Origin: Flavobacterium circumlabens
Lineage (GTDB): Bacteria > Bacteroidota > Bacteroidia > Flavobacteriales > Flavobacteriaceae
Assembly (NCBI RefSeq): GCF_004345565.1
Contig: NZ_SLWA01000002.1
Location: 744,001 to 808,000 of the forward strand
Direction: 5' to 3'
DNA length: 64,000 bases
Part shown: positions 26,768 to 36,135 of the stretch, one piece after another
How the letters are laid out: each line of letters opens with the position of its first letter
How positions within the stretch are numbered: position 1 is the stretch's first letter
Position numbers and translations under genes: made by a program
The notes under the pieces: generated by a model
The model's database searches: none
Seen by the model: only the letters and a program-made list of their open reading frames with translations
Told to the model about the DNA's origin: nothing

Positions 26768-26801
26768 TAAATGTATTGTTGCGGATAGACATAAACTTAT
26801 A
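26768..26801 (-). promoter_or_regulatory. Stress-type promoter of the basic/acidic pair
   Basis: TATAA (26801-26797) is 26 bases before TACATTTA (26775-26768) on the minus strand. Confidence 0.6.
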
Positions 26802-27023
26802 TAAATAGAGTTTGTAATTGTATAATTACCAGTTAATTACTGTTATTTGCGAAGAAAAAGGAAAGTGCAATAAATAAAGAAATTTATACTAATGTTCTTT
26901 AAGTAAACGGCCAGTAATAAAATTGTATATTTTGATGCGTTAGGTTTTAAACCTAAGCACAATCAAGTGAAGTTAGCTGCATTGAAGTGATCGTATTTAA
27001 ATCAAAAAGCTTAAAAACAACAA

Positions 27024-27048
27024 ATCCCATTTTATTTCAAAATGGGAT
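27024..27048 (-). terminator. Terminator of the CheB-CheR-kinase gene
   Basis: A 10-bp stem atcccatttt / aaaatgggat with a 5-base loop, then a T-rich exit on the minus strand. It lies 57 bases past the stop at 27105. Confidence 0.6.
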
Positions 27049-27104
27049 CCGGCAGGATATAAATAAATGGATTGTAAAATGAATTGTCAGTTTTTCAATA
27101 AAGA

Positions 27105-30100
27105 TCACACTGGCAAATAAAGATACATTTTGGTTCCTTCGTTCGGGATGCTTTTGGCTTGTATGAATCCATGATGGTTTTCGACTATTTTTTTTACCAA
27201 AGTCAGTCCAAGGCCATTTCCGGTATACTGATCTTTGTTATGTAATCTGTAAAACGGAGCAAAAATACGGTCTTCATATTCTTTTCCAAAACCAATTCCG
27301 TTATCGCTTACACTAATTTTTATATATTTTGTTTCTGCATTTGCGCCAATTTCAAGTAATTCTTCTTCTGATGGCTGTGTACTTTCTATTTTGATTTCCG
27401 GTACCACGCCTTCTTTGGTGTATTTGATAGAATTGGAGATTAAATTGGTAAATAATTGCTGTATCTGATACGGAATTACATTTATTACCGGCAAAACATT
27501 TAAAGTGATAACAGCATTTTTTTCGGTAATACTATCTTTGAGATCTGTAACAGTCTTTCTTAACAGCAAATTCATATCCGTACTTTTAAACTCCTTTTCA
27601 ATAAAATTAATTTTAGAGTAATTGATAAGGTCATTAATTAACTGACTCATATTGGTTGATAAGAATAATACACGCTCCAGATTGTGCTTTCCCGTGTCGC
27701 TCAGATTCTTTTCATTCTCAAAAAAACGTTTGCTAAACATATGAATTTTACGAAGAGGCTCCTGCAGATCATGACTGGCACCAGAAGTAAATAGTTCCAG
27801 TTGCTCGTTATGCCTTTGTAATTCTGAATTTTTAGATCGTAATAATTCATTAGTGGCCACCAAATCGGTAATATCTTCTAAAGCCAGCAAAATCATGCCT
27901 TCAGGTTTGGTATTTATAATATGGCGGGCATTGACGATCATCGTTTTTTTGCCGATTTCGCTGCAGTTTACATTTATGATATAGTCTTTTATTGGTACTT
28001 GCATATCCAGCATCTTCAAAACCTGAGCCTTAAAATCGGGAATATCCCACCGACACTTTCCAATTTCAAAAAAGCCGTGACCCTCTGTTTCTTTTTCAGA
28101 AGTATTAAAATAGTTATAAAAGGCAGGATTCGCACTTTTTATATTAAAATTTTTATCAATTACAAGCAAAGGTTCACGAATGGTTTTAACAATTGATTCC
28201 GAGTAATTACGCATTGAAATCAGTTGGTTCTGACGATCGACGAGTTCATCATTTACACACATCAGCTCTTCATTATTAGACTGAAGTTCTTCTGTAGAAG
28301 TTTCCAGTTCTTCGTTCAGCGTCTGAAGCTCTTCGCCGCTGCTTAGTAATTCTTCGTTAGTAGTCTGCAATTCCTCCAAGGCTGTCTGCTGTTCCTGCGT
28401 TACTCTTTTAATATCCTCTCTAACCTGAGAAAGTTCTCTTTCGAGTTCTTCAATGCGCTGCTGAGCTGCATTTTTTGTTTTTAACTGACTTTCGGCGTTA
28501 GTTTCCGGTGCCTCTTTTTTATAGAAAAGGACCATTAAATGCTCATAATCATTTTCTAAGGGAACTATTTTAAACGAAATAAGATAAGGCTGTTCTTTAA
28601 GGGATATGTTTTCTTTGTAAATACTTGTTTTTTCTTTTTTAACCTGTATAATGGCATTACGAAGTTCAAAACTAAGACTTTCATCGACCATTTTTAAAAT
28701 ATTAAAATTGGGTTTTCCGGGCGAATGCGACAAAAACGCGCTGCTATCTCCATGAAAATGAATAATATCAAGATCTTTGTCTATAACGACACTTGCCGGG
28801 GTAAATTGGGAAAATAAAATATCGGAGGCAATTTTCCTGAAATCAATTTCGGTGATGCTTGTTTCCGAAGAGCTAATTTTAAGCGCAGTATTATAGTGCA
28901 GCGGACTACTGATTTGACGAACATTTCGGCTGGGAGCAAATTTACGAACGTAAATCCGGTCACTTTTTCCTATGGCTTCAAATAAGTGCGGAGCACTGGC
29001 TGCTGTTTCTGATTTTCCCAGAAAAAGCAAGCCCTTATCTTTTAGCGAATAATGAAACGATCCTAAAACTTTATTTTGCAAAAAGGGATTAAAATAGATC
29101 AGTACATTTCTACAGGAAAGCAGGTCAATTCTCGCAAATGGCGGATCTTTAATGAAATTGTGAGTAGCAAAAATACACATGTCACGTATTATTTTGTTCA
29201 CCTGATAACGGCCATTTTGTTTTACAAAATAATTACTCAGCCTTTCTTCAGATACTTGCTGAACATCCTGGGTAGAGTAGTTGGCTGCGCGGGCTTTTGT
29301 AATGGAAATTTCAGAAACATCCGAAGCAAAAATCTGAACTTTTAAGGAGGTATTCGTTTGCAGCATATATTCATGGATACAGATAGCAAGCGAATAAGCC
29401 TCTTCTCCCGTTGCACATCCCGCTACCCAGACTCTCAGATTATTATTGGTAATATTCTGGAAAAGTAAAGGAAGAACAACCGTAGGCAGACTTTCAAAAA
29501 AAGTCTGATCCCTAAAAAAGTAAGTAACAGGAATTAGAAAATCATTGAACAGAAGATCTTGTTCTGCCTTATCATTTCTAAGCAGATTATAATAATCCAG
29601 TAGTGTATCCCTGCGTACAATCACCATTCTTCTGGCAATTCGTCTTCTTAGTGTGGGTTGCTTGTAGTGTCGAAAATCATTACCTGTCTTTAAAAAAATC
29701 AGGTTGATAATCTGGAATACTATTTCTTCTTCATTTTTAGGAATTTCATCTTCCTCTGTATACGCATGATTGGCACTGTAAGTATTGCTTATTTGTATTA
29801 ATTGGGCAGCTATGTTTTCCGGAGCCAGTACAAAATCGACTGCATTAGCATCAATTGCGCTTTGCGGCATACCCATAAAAGCCGCCGTTTCGGGATCCTG
29901 CACAATCGTTGCACCTCCAAATTCTTTTATTTTTTTAAACCCCACTGTACCATCGAAAGCGGTTCCTGAAAGTATAACACCAATCGCAAAGGTTTTGTAA
30001 ACCTCAGCCAGAGATTCAAAAAAAATATCTATTGCATTATTGGTTTTATCACTTCGAATTCTTTGCCTAAGCTGTAGTACTCCATCTATTGCCACGACAG

Positions 30101-30380
30101 TAGTATTTTCAGGAATAACATAAATATGATTGGGTGCAAGTATGATATTATGAATGATTTCATGAACAGGTATCTTGCTGTGTTGTGCCAATAGTTCAGT
30201 AAGTATACTGGGGCGATCCGGCGATAAATGTTGTATAATAACATACGCCATTCCTGAATCTTCCGGTATGGCGGCCACTACTTTTTTAAAAGCATCCAGA
30301 CCTCCTGCAGAGGCACCAATACCCACTACCGGAAAATTTTCTATTGCTGTTTCAATATGATTGTTAAGGAGCGCTTCCAT
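27105..30380 (-). CDS. CheB-CheR-PAS-histidine kinase hybrid
   Basis: A 1091-residue cytosolic signalling protein. I start it at the ATG at 30380 (MEALLNNHIE); a GTG at 30413 would add 11 residues. The CheB methylesterase comes first (about 15-195) with catalytic S24, H51 and D143 intact. The CheR methyltransferase follows (about 210-480), with GCATGEEAYSLAI as the SAM site. A PAS-like region and a long coiled coil (QRIEELERELSQVREDIKRVTQEQQ..., about 635-730) lead into a PAS domain, then HisKA (GASHDLQEPLRKIHMF) and HATPase (SDNGIGFGKEY, GNGLGLTLVKKI). No receiver is attached, so a free response regulator is needed. Such hybrids often serve stress responses rather than chemotaxis, and no che genes are here. 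Confidence 0.95.
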   Translation of the reverse strand: MEALLNNHIETAIENFPVVGIGASAGGLDAFKKVVAAIPEDSGMAYVIIQHLSPDRPSILTELLAQHSKIPVHEIIHNIILAPNHIYVIPENTTVVAIDGVLQLRQRIRSDKTNNAIDIFFESLAEVYKTFAIGVILSGTAFDGTVGFKKIKEFGGATIVQDPETAAFMGMPQSAIDANAVDFVLAPENIAAQLIQISNTYSANHAYTEEDEIPKNEEEIVFQIINLIFLKTGNDFRHYKQPTLRRRIARRMVIVRRDTLLDYYNLLRNDKAEQDLLFNDFLIPVTYFFRDQTFFESLPTVVLPLLFQNITNNNLRVWVAGCATGEEAYSLAICIHEYMLQTNTSLKVQIFASDVSEISITKARAANYSTQDVQQVSEERLSNYFVKQNGRYQVNKIIRDMCIFATHNFIKDPPFARIDLLSCRNVLIYFNPFLQNKVLGSFHYSLKDKGLLFLGKSETAASAPHLFEAIGKSDRIYVRKFAPSRNVRQISSPLHYNTALKISSSETSITEIDFRKIASDILFSQFTPASVVIDKDLDIIHFHGDSSAFLSHSPGKPNFNILKMVDESLSFELRNAIIQVKKEKTSIYKENISLKEQPYLISFKIVPLENDYEHLMVLFYKKEAPETNAESQLKTKNAAQQRIEELERELSQVREDIKRVTQEQQTALEELQTTNEELLSSGEELQTLNEELETSTEELQSNNEELMCVNDELVDRQNQLISMRNYSESIVKTIREPLLVIDKNFNIKSANPAFYNYFNTSEKETEGHGFFEIGKCRWDIPDFKAQVLKMLDMQVPIKDYIINVNCSEIGKKTMIVNARHIINTKPEGMILLALEDITDLVATNELLRSKNSELQRHNEQLELFTSGASHDLQEPLRKIHMFSKRFFENEKNLSDTGKHNLERVLFLSTNMSQLINDLINYSKINFIEKEFKSTDMNLLLRKTVTDLKDSITEKNAVITLNVLPVINVIPYQIQQLFTNLISNSIKYTKEGVVPEIKIESTQPSEEELLEIGANAETKYIKISVSDNGIGFGKEYEDRIFAPFYRLHNKDQYTGNGLGLTLVKKIVENHHGFIQAKSIPNEGTKMYLYLPV

Positions 30381-30595
30381 GTTGTAAGTAAGTTTATTCA
30401 AATGTAGGAACACTTATACGAAAAATCGTGCATGTTCCCGGGTTATTATTCCGTTTTATCATGAAAAAACCGGCAATTATTTTCGTATTGAAAATGATGA
30501 AAATAAAGAAATACTCTAAAAAATGTACTTCCCGTTTTATCAATTTGGTTACGTATCAGAAGAAAGTAATACAATAAAAGGGAAGTACAGAATCG

Positions 30596-30865
30596 TTAGA
30601 AATGCTCCGCCTGGCTTTCTGTTCGAACATCTGATTCAGACTGTAATAGGTCAGAATATTTTTTAACTCCGATTGCTATAATAGGAACAGATAATTTTCC
30701 AATGAAAGAACCGGCCTGATGATGTCCTGTTTTTTTAAGATACGAAGACAAAAGTAAAGAGCCTATTGCTCCATATAATAAGTAATGAGCCGGTACCGCA
30801 GCTATTTTATTTTCAATGAGTTCTTTTAAATCGGCAAAGTTTTCCTGATTAATTAAATTTTCCAT
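30596..30865 (-). CDS. Small membrane protein of unknown function
   Basis: An 89-residue protein. After a polar start comes VPAHYLLYGAIGSLLLSSYL, probably one span, then a GHHQAGSF turn and a second hydrophobic stretch IGKLSVPIIAIGVKKY, ending in a charged tail. No domain was recognised. It has its own perfect stress-type promoter, so it is likely a small stress-induced inner-membrane protein. Confidence 0.7.
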   Translation of the reverse strand: MENLINQENFADLKELIENKIAAVPAHYLLYGAIGSLLLSSYLKKTGHHQAGSFIGKLSVPIIAIGVKKYSDLLQSESDVRTESQAEHF

Positions 30866-30898
30866 AATTTTTATATTAAATACTGATTTTTATTCCCT

Positions 30899-30932
30899 CA
30901 AAATTATAAGAATAACAGTATTTCGTATTATA
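30899..30932 (-). promoter_or_regulatory. Stress-type promoter of the 89-residue gene
   Basis: TATAA (30932-30928) is 26 bases before TAATTTTG (30906-30899) on the minus strand, a perfect copy. Confidence 0.65.
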
Positions 30933-31063
30933 GAATTAAAATATTGAATTATATAATTATGAGAACGTTAGATCAAAAAAACATCAAAATCTAAATAAAA
31001 AGAAGGTCTGAAATTGTAAGTATTACTAAAGGTGGTAATCATGTAAAAATTAGTTTTCGTATA

Positions 31064-31097
31064 TATAAAATAAACTCCTGTTTGTTAGCAACATTTG
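31064..31097 (+). promoter_or_regulatory. Stress-type promoter of the 90-residue exported protein
   Basis: TATAA (31064-31068) is 26 bases before AACATTTG (31090-31097). The first base of the -7 box differs from TAnnTTTG. Confidence 0.5.
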
Positions 31098-31152
31098 TAA
31101 AAATGAAATGTGTATTTCGTTTATAATCAAATTATTAATTAAAATTATTGTT

Positions 31153-31425
31153 ATGAAAAATTTATTTTTAACCTGCACAATGTTACTGATTTTTGGAACC
31201 GCGACTACCTTCGCACAGGAAACTCCAAAAAAAACAACTCAATCAACAACAAGGACTACAACAGATACCATAATTAAGAAGAAAGGTACAAATAATGGTA
31301 AGAAACATCCTTCGACTCACAAAGGTGATACATTGAGTAAACAAACGACTAAAACAAAAACGACGAAGACAAAAACAACAAGTCCGACTCGTAGTAAAGA
31401 TTCTGTTGGTACCTCCAGGCCTTAA
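31153..31425 (+). CDS. Exported Lys/Thr-rich disordered protein
   Basis: A 90-residue protein, started at the ATG at 31153 (MKNLFLTCTMLL) rather than at one 45 bases upstream. A signal peptide ends at TTFAQE. The mature part is nearly all Lys, Thr, Ser and Gly (KKTTQSTTRTTTDTIIKKKG, then TKTTKTKTTSPTRSK), basic and disordered. It resembles an extracellular version of the Lys/Thr tails in nearby YciE proteins. The role is unknown; binding of polyanions such as LPS or DNA is inference. Confidence 0.75.
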   Translation: MKNLFLTCTMLLIFGTATTFAQETPKKTTQSTTRTTTDTIIKKKGTNNGKKHPSTHKGDTLSKQTTKTKTTKTKTTSPTRSKDSVGTSRP

Positions 31426-31446
31426 AAGTTTTGGCTGAAGAAATTT

Positions 31447-31478
31447 AAAAAGCCTGTATTCATTTACAGGCTTTTTTT
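31447..31478 (+). terminator. Terminator of the 90-residue gene
   Basis: aaaaagcctgta / tacaggcttttt stem with a long T-run, 22 bases past the stop. Confidence 0.88.
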
Positions 31479-31557
31479 ATGATTTGGTTTATATGATTTC
31501 AAATTATATCGATTTAGATTGAAAACCTGCGGATTGTATAATTTATAAACATAATCT

Positions 31558-31591
31558 TATAAAATACTGATAATCAACTGTTTTATTTTTG
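31558..31591 (+). promoter_or_regulatory. Stress-type promoter of yciE-like gene 3
   Basis: TATAA (31558-31562) is 26 bases before TATTTTTG (31584-31591), 25 bases ahead of the ATG. A perfect copy. Confidence 0.65.
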
Positions 31592-31616
31592 GTTAAATAC
31601 AAAAAACTACTATATT

Positions 31617-32213
31617 ATGAAAACTACAAGAGACACCGTAACAGCTGACACCAAAGATAAAAGTGCAGCTGCAAAATCGAAAACAGGTACCGTAAAAGCA
31701 AAACCTTCTGCTGCAGAAGGATTAAGAGAACTGTTTATAGATTCTCTAAAAGATATTTACTGGGCAGAAAAGGCGTTGACCAAAGCACTTCCGAAGATGG
31801 CAAAAAATGCTACTTCAGAAAACCTGATTGCCACCATTAACGACCATATCAGGGTTACAGAAGAACAAGTAGGGCGATTAGAAGAAGTATTTGATCTGAT
31901 TGGCGAAAAAGCAACTGCTAAAAAATGCGATGCTATGGAAGGCCTGATTAAAGAAGGCGAAAATATTATGGAAGAAACCCAGGAAGGTCCTGTAAGAGAT
32001 GCGGGAATTATTGCTGCTTCACAAAAAATCGAGCATTATGAAATCGCAACATATGGTACTTTGGCAGCATTTGCCCAAACTTTAGGCGAAGATGAAGCAG
32101 TGTCTTTATTAGAGCAGACTTTAGAGGAAGAAAAAGAAGCGGATACACGTCTGACCAAAGTGGCCTACAACAACATTAATTTTGAAGCCTCTGCTGAAGA
32201 CGAAGAGGAATAA
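31617..32213 (+). CDS. YciE/DUF892 ferritin-like protein, paralogue 3
   Basis: A 198-residue DUF892 protein with a shorter basic tail (first 30 residues, MKTTRDTVTADTKDKSAAAKSK...). The core is nearly identical to paralogues 1 and 4: LRELFIDSLKDIYWAEKALTKALPKMAKNA, CDAMEGLIKEGENIMEET, QKIEHYEIATYGTLAAFAQTLGEDEA and EEKEADTRLT. It is monocistronic with its own stress-type promoter and terminator. The C-terminus is acidic (EASAEDEEE). See paralogue 1 for function. Confidence 0.9.
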   Translation: MKTTRDTVTADTKDKSAAAKSKTGTVKAKPSAAEGLRELFIDSLKDIYWAEKALTKALPKMAKNATSENLIATINDHIRVTEEQVGRLEEVFDLIGEKATAKKCDAMEGLIKEGENIMEETQEGPVRDAGIIAASQKIEHYEIATYGTLAAFAQTLGEDEAVSLLEQTLEEEKEADTRLTKVAYNNINFEASAEDEEE

Positions 32214-32236
32214 GTTTATTCTAAAAACGAATTTTT

Positions 32237-32274
32237 AAAAAACCTGTAATCTAAATTAGACTGCAGGTTTTTTT
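32237..32274 (+). terminator. Terminator of yciE-like gene 3
   Basis: aaaaaacctg pairs with caggtttttt, with a further tcta/taga match inside the loop. It lies 23 bases past the stop. Confidence 0.85.
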
Positions 32275-32527
32275 ATTGAATAACCTCAGAACAGCTATAG
32301 ACAAGCTAAAAAGAGGATTAAAAACACTTCCGAAAGTACATTATGATCAAAAAAAAGTACATGTTTCGAATTTATTGAGATCAGTTTCAAAAAAATCTTA
32401 CACAATACAAAAATCTCTGTAGTCATTAACTCCCTTGTTTTTAGTGCTGTAAAATTTGCAAAAAAATTAATTAACAATTTTTTTGCAAAAAGAAAGATTA
32501 AATTTTTCGGGTTACTATTTTTTAATA

Positions 32528-32535
32528 TACTTTTG
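32528..32535 (+). promoter_or_regulatory. Candidate promoter of the SusC/SusD operon
   Basis: TACTTTTG is a perfect TAnnTTTG box about 390 bases before the susC ATG. The base 26 upstream is not TRTAA, so it lacks the stress-type layout. If used, the SusC leader would be unusually long. Confidence 0.4.
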
Positions 32536-32807
32536 TTCTATCTAATTAGTAGGATTAAAAAAAAGACGTTACATACAAAAGAATAAAGACTAGCAAATAC
32601 ATGTCATTTTTGAATTCGCAGGAACCATTTGACAATTTACGTCTTATGAGTCGACGCGGTTAAAAATTCTTCAAAATCTAATTGATGCCTTTTTTCAATA
32701 AGAGTGATCCTTAATTTTTAGGATTGAAATCCTGAAAACACCAATTCAAATAATAGTAATCCAAAATAAAAAAAAAATGAAAAAACGAATGTGTTGTAGT
32801 TAAAAAA

Positions 32808-32926
32808 ACCATTTCTGCGGGAACAGAAATGGTGAAGCTTAAAGAAATTGTACATCTCTATAAGGAAAGCGAGAGTGGAGTAAATCCGTTTTCGGCTTGC
32901 CTTATGTATTAAACTAAAACAAAGTA
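32808..32926 (-). ncRNA. Possible antisense RNA in the susC leader
   Basis: On the minus strand a perfect 10-bp stem (accatttctg, 808-817, with cagaaatggt, 824-833) ends in a run of seven T, the form of an intrinsic terminator pointing away from susC. No minus-strand protein gene is upstream of it. A TTACTTTG box on the minus strand near the susC ATG could start a transcript of about 100 bases that ends here. Cis-antisense RNAs overlapping susC leaders are known from Bacteroides (DonS type). The terminator shape is seen; the RNA is inferred. Confidence 0.4.
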
Positions 32927-35900
32927 ATGAAAAAAAAATTAAATAGATATGCATGGTTATGCATTTTGTTGATTTCCATAGGGATTAAAGCTCAGGAGAC
33001 CAAACCGCTAATCCAGTCCAAACTCGACGGGACAGTAGTCGATGCTGTTACAAAGGAGCCTGTTATCGGTGCTTCGGTAAATATTAAAGGAACTACACAT
33101 GGGGTTCAGACCGATTTTGACGGAAAGTTTTATTTCCAGACCGGACAAAAATTTCCGTATACACTGGTAGTAAGTTATCTGGGGTATAAAAAAACGGAAG
33201 TGGTCGTAAATGCAAATTCAGTTGTCATTGATCTTACTCAGGAACAAAATGCGCTGTCAGAAGTAGTAGTGACCGCACTGGGTATTACAAAAGAAAAGAA
33301 ATCTTTGGGGTACACTACCCAATCGCTTAAAAACAGGGATTTGTCGGATACAAAAGAAACGAACTTTTTAAATGCCATGACTGGTAAATTAGCCGGGGTA
33401 CGTATCACCAATTCGCAGGGAGATATGGGGTCTTCACGTATTGTTATTCGTGGTGAAACCTCTATATCCGGAAATAACCAGCCGCTATTTGTAGTAGATG
33501 GGGTTCCGGTTGATAATTCACAGCTGAGCTCCGCCGGAGGAGCCGCCGCTTCCCGTGATTTCAAAAATGCGATTGCCGATTTAAACCCCAATGATATTGA
33601 ATCATTGACGGTGCTAAAAGGCCCGAATGCCGCAGCCCTTTACGGATCACGTGCAGCGCATGGTGTTGTGCTGATCACGACAAAATCAGGAAAAAATCAA
33701 AAAGGGCTTGGTATAAGTTTTAGTTCAGGTATCACGATCTCTCAGGTGGCTACCTTGCCAAGCTTTCAAAATACATTTGGACAAGGATCAAACGGAAGGT
33801 TCAGCTATGTAGATGGTAAAGGCGGCGGTATTAATGATGGGGTTGATGAAAGCTGGGGGCCTAAAATGGATGGGCGCCTTATTCCTCAGTTTAATTCAAA
33901 TGGTGCAGCAGTGCCTTTTGTAGCGCATCCTGATAATGTGAAAGACTTTTTTAATACCGGAATTACGTATGAAAATAGTATTTCTGTAGCAAAATCAGAT
34001 GAAAAATCAGATTTCCGTTTAGGAGTGAATCATCAAAAACAAAAAGGAATAGTACCGAACAGTGAAGTAAACAAAACAAACTTTACGATCAATACTAATT
34101 ATAAAATATCCGAAAGTATAAAAGTAGGGGTAACGGCTAACTATGTTGTTACAGATGCTCCGGCACTTCCGGGAGGGCCATTTGGTAACAGAGCTGCCGG
34201 TGTTATGCTTCAGTTTCTTTGGTTCGGACGCCAGGTTGATGTCAACGAGCTTCAGAATAACAGAAATGTCAATTGGAACAACAGTTATTACAGCAATCCG
34301 TACTGGAATGCGTATTACAATACAACAAGTCAGCAGCGCAACCGTATAATAGGTGATGTTCATCTGGATGCAAAACTTGCCGAGGGACTTAATTTTAAAT
34401 TCCGTACCGGAGTTGACTATTATAACGACCGCAGAAAATACGAGATTAAATATGGTACCAATGGAACTCCTTTCGGATCGTATGCGGAAGATGCCTATAC
34501 GGTAAACGAACAAAACACAGAAGGTATTTTTACATATACCAAAAAACTGAATGATGATTTTAGTGTAGATGCTCTTGCCGGATTTAATATTCGTAACCAC
34601 AGCGATGCCAACAATTATCAAAAAGCACCACGTCTGGCCGTGCCTGATTTGTATACACTGACAAATTCCAGAGATCCGTTAACGTCATCCAACACATTAT
34701 CAAGATTGAGAGTCTATAGTGCCTATGCCTCAGCACAATTTGGGTATAAAAATTATGCTTACTTAAATGTTACGGCACGTAATGACTGGTCATCGACATT
34801 GCCAGGCAGCAACCGTTCTTATTTCTATCCTTCGTTTAACGGTAGTTTAGTTTTATCGGAAGCCCTTAATCTGAAAAGCAGTACACTTGATTTCTTAAAG
34901 CTGCGTGGCGGCTGGTCTGAAGTGGGTAATGATGCCGATCCGTATCAATTGGCGTCGGTTTACAATTTTCAAACCGCATTTGATGGAAATCCGATTCAGA
35001 CTTCTTCGCAAAGAAAACTGAATCCGAACCTGAAACCGGAAACCACCCGTTCTACTGAATTAGGATTAGAAGCATCTTTCTGGAAAAACAGACTGCATTT
35101 TGATTTCGCGTATTACAATACAAATAGTTTTGATCAGATTTTGGAAATCAAAACAACGGCTGCGAGCGGTTTTAATTCGCAATTGATCAATGCCGGTAAA
35201 ATAAACAACCGCGGTATCGAAATTCAACTGGATGGAAACCCTGTTCAGACTGAAAATTTCAAATGGAATGTAGCCGCGAACTATTCAAGAAACAGAAGTA
35301 AAGTGCAGATTCTGGATTATGAACAAAACATAAAAAATTACACCATAGGTTCTTCGGGAGGTGTTGATGTGCTGGCGTCGGTAGGGCAGGCCTACGGAGC
35401 CCTTTACGGTACCGCTTATCAACGTGATGCAAACGGAAATATAGTAGTAGGAGCGAATGGATTGCCAAAAGCAGATCCGACTAAAAGAGTATTAGGACAT
35501 TATACCCCGGATTATTTAGCGGGTGTGACCAATACCCTGACGTACAAAAATCTTGAACTTTCATTCCTTGTGGATGCCAGTGTAGGCGGTGAGATTTTTT
35601 CAGGAACGAACAGAACGGGAACTTATACCGGTGTATTAGCGCAAACACTTCCGGGCCGTGATGCTGCGAATGGCGGATTAAATTACTATATAGCGACCAA
35701 TGGAACCACCAGTACAAAAACGTTAGTTTCGGGCGGTAACGCTCCGGCTGGTGCCGTAATATATGATGACGGAATGATTTTTAAAGGCGTATATGCTGAT
35801 GGAACGCCAAACACTTCAGTGCTTAGTGCACAGGAATATTATAAAGCGTCCTACAATATTAGCGAAGCGTATATTTACAGTTCCACTTTTGTAAAACTAA

Positions 35901-36124
35901 GAGAAGTAAAACTGGCATACAATTTCAATAAAAAATTTGCCAGAAAGCTTGGATTCGATGGAGCCAGTATTACTGCGGTAGGGCGTAACCTGTTATTTAT
36001 TTACAAAGATACACCGAATATTGATCCTGAAACGGCTTTCAATACCGGAAATGCACAAGGGTTGGAGAGTTTAGCTTTGCCAACGACCCGAAATTTCAGC
36101 CTTAACGTTAATCTTAAATTTTAA
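32927..36124 (+). CDS. SusC/RagA family TonB-dependent outer-membrane transporter
   Basis: A 1065-residue outer-membrane protein. Signal peptide 1-22 (IKAQE), then a carboxypeptidase-regulatory-like N-terminal domain (DGTVVDAVTKEPVIGASVNIKG), the TonB-interacting and plug region (VVVTALGITKEKKSLGYTTQ, FVVDGVPVDNS, AALYGSRAAHGVVLITTK) and a 22-strand barrel ending in an aromatic strand (FSLNVNLKF). It imports large ligands, often oligosaccharides, with its SusD partner 11 bases downstream. No glycosidase or regulator gene flanks the pair, so the ligand cannot be inferred. Confidence 0.97.
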   Translation: MKKKLNRYAWLCILLISIGIKAQETKPLIQSKLDGTVVDAVTKEPVIGASVNIKGTTHGVQTDFDGKFYFQTGQKFPYTLVVSYLGYKKTEVVVNANSVVIDLTQEQNALSEVVVTALGITKEKKSLGYTTQSLKNRDLSDTKETNFLNAMTGKLAGVRITNSQGDMGSSRIVIRGETSISGNNQPLFVVDGVPVDNSQLSSAGGAAASRDFKNAIADLNPNDIESLTVLKGPNAAALYGSRAAHGVVLITTKSGKNQKGLGISFSSGITISQVATLPSFQNTFGQGSNGRFSYVDGKGGGINDGVDESWGPKMDGRLIPQFNSNGAAVPFVAHPDNVKDFFNTGITYENSISVAKSDEKSDFRLGVNHQKQKGIVPNSEVNKTNFTINTNYKISESIKVGVTANYVVTDAPALPGGPFGNRAAGVMLQFLWFGRQVDVNELQNNRNVNWNNSYYSNPYWNAYYNTTSQQRNRIIGDVHLDAKLAEGLNFKFRTGVDYYNDRRKYEIKYGTNGTPFGSYAEDAYTVNEQNTEGIFTYTKKLNDDFSVDALAGFNIRNHSDANNYQKAPRLAVPDLYTLTNSRDPLTSSNTLSRLRVYSAYASAQFGYKNYAYLNVTARNDWSSTLPGSNRSYFYPSFNGSLVLSEALNLKSSTLDFLKLRGGWSEVGNDADPYQLASVYNFQTAFDGNPIQTSSQRKLNPNLKPETTRSTELGLEASFWKNRLHFDFAYYNTNSFDQILEIKTTAASGFNSQLINAGKINNRGIEIQLDGNPVQTENFKWNVAANYSRNRSKVQILDYEQNIKNYTIGSSGGVDVLASVGQAYGALYGTAYQRDANGNIVVGANGLPKADPTKRVLGHYTPDYLAGVTNTLTYKNLELSFLVDASVGGEIFSGTNRTGTYTGVLAQTLPGRDAANGGLNYYIATNGTTSTKTLVSGGNAPAGAVIYDDGMIFKGVYADGTPNTSVLSAQEYYKASYNISEAYIYSSTFVKLREVKLAYNFNKKFARKLGFDGASITAVGRNLLFIYKDTPNIDPETAFNTGNAQGLESLALPTTRNFSLNVNLKF

Positions 36125-36135
36125 AACACAGAATC

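Noticed and set aside
32718..32954. 78-codon minus-strand membrane-like frame
   Set aside because: It is Phe-rich because of A-rich DNA on the other strand, and it runs through the terminator hairpin.
34019..34621. 200-codon minus-strand frame
   Set aside because: It lies fully inside the SusC barrel coding region and has a composition expected of a shadow frame.
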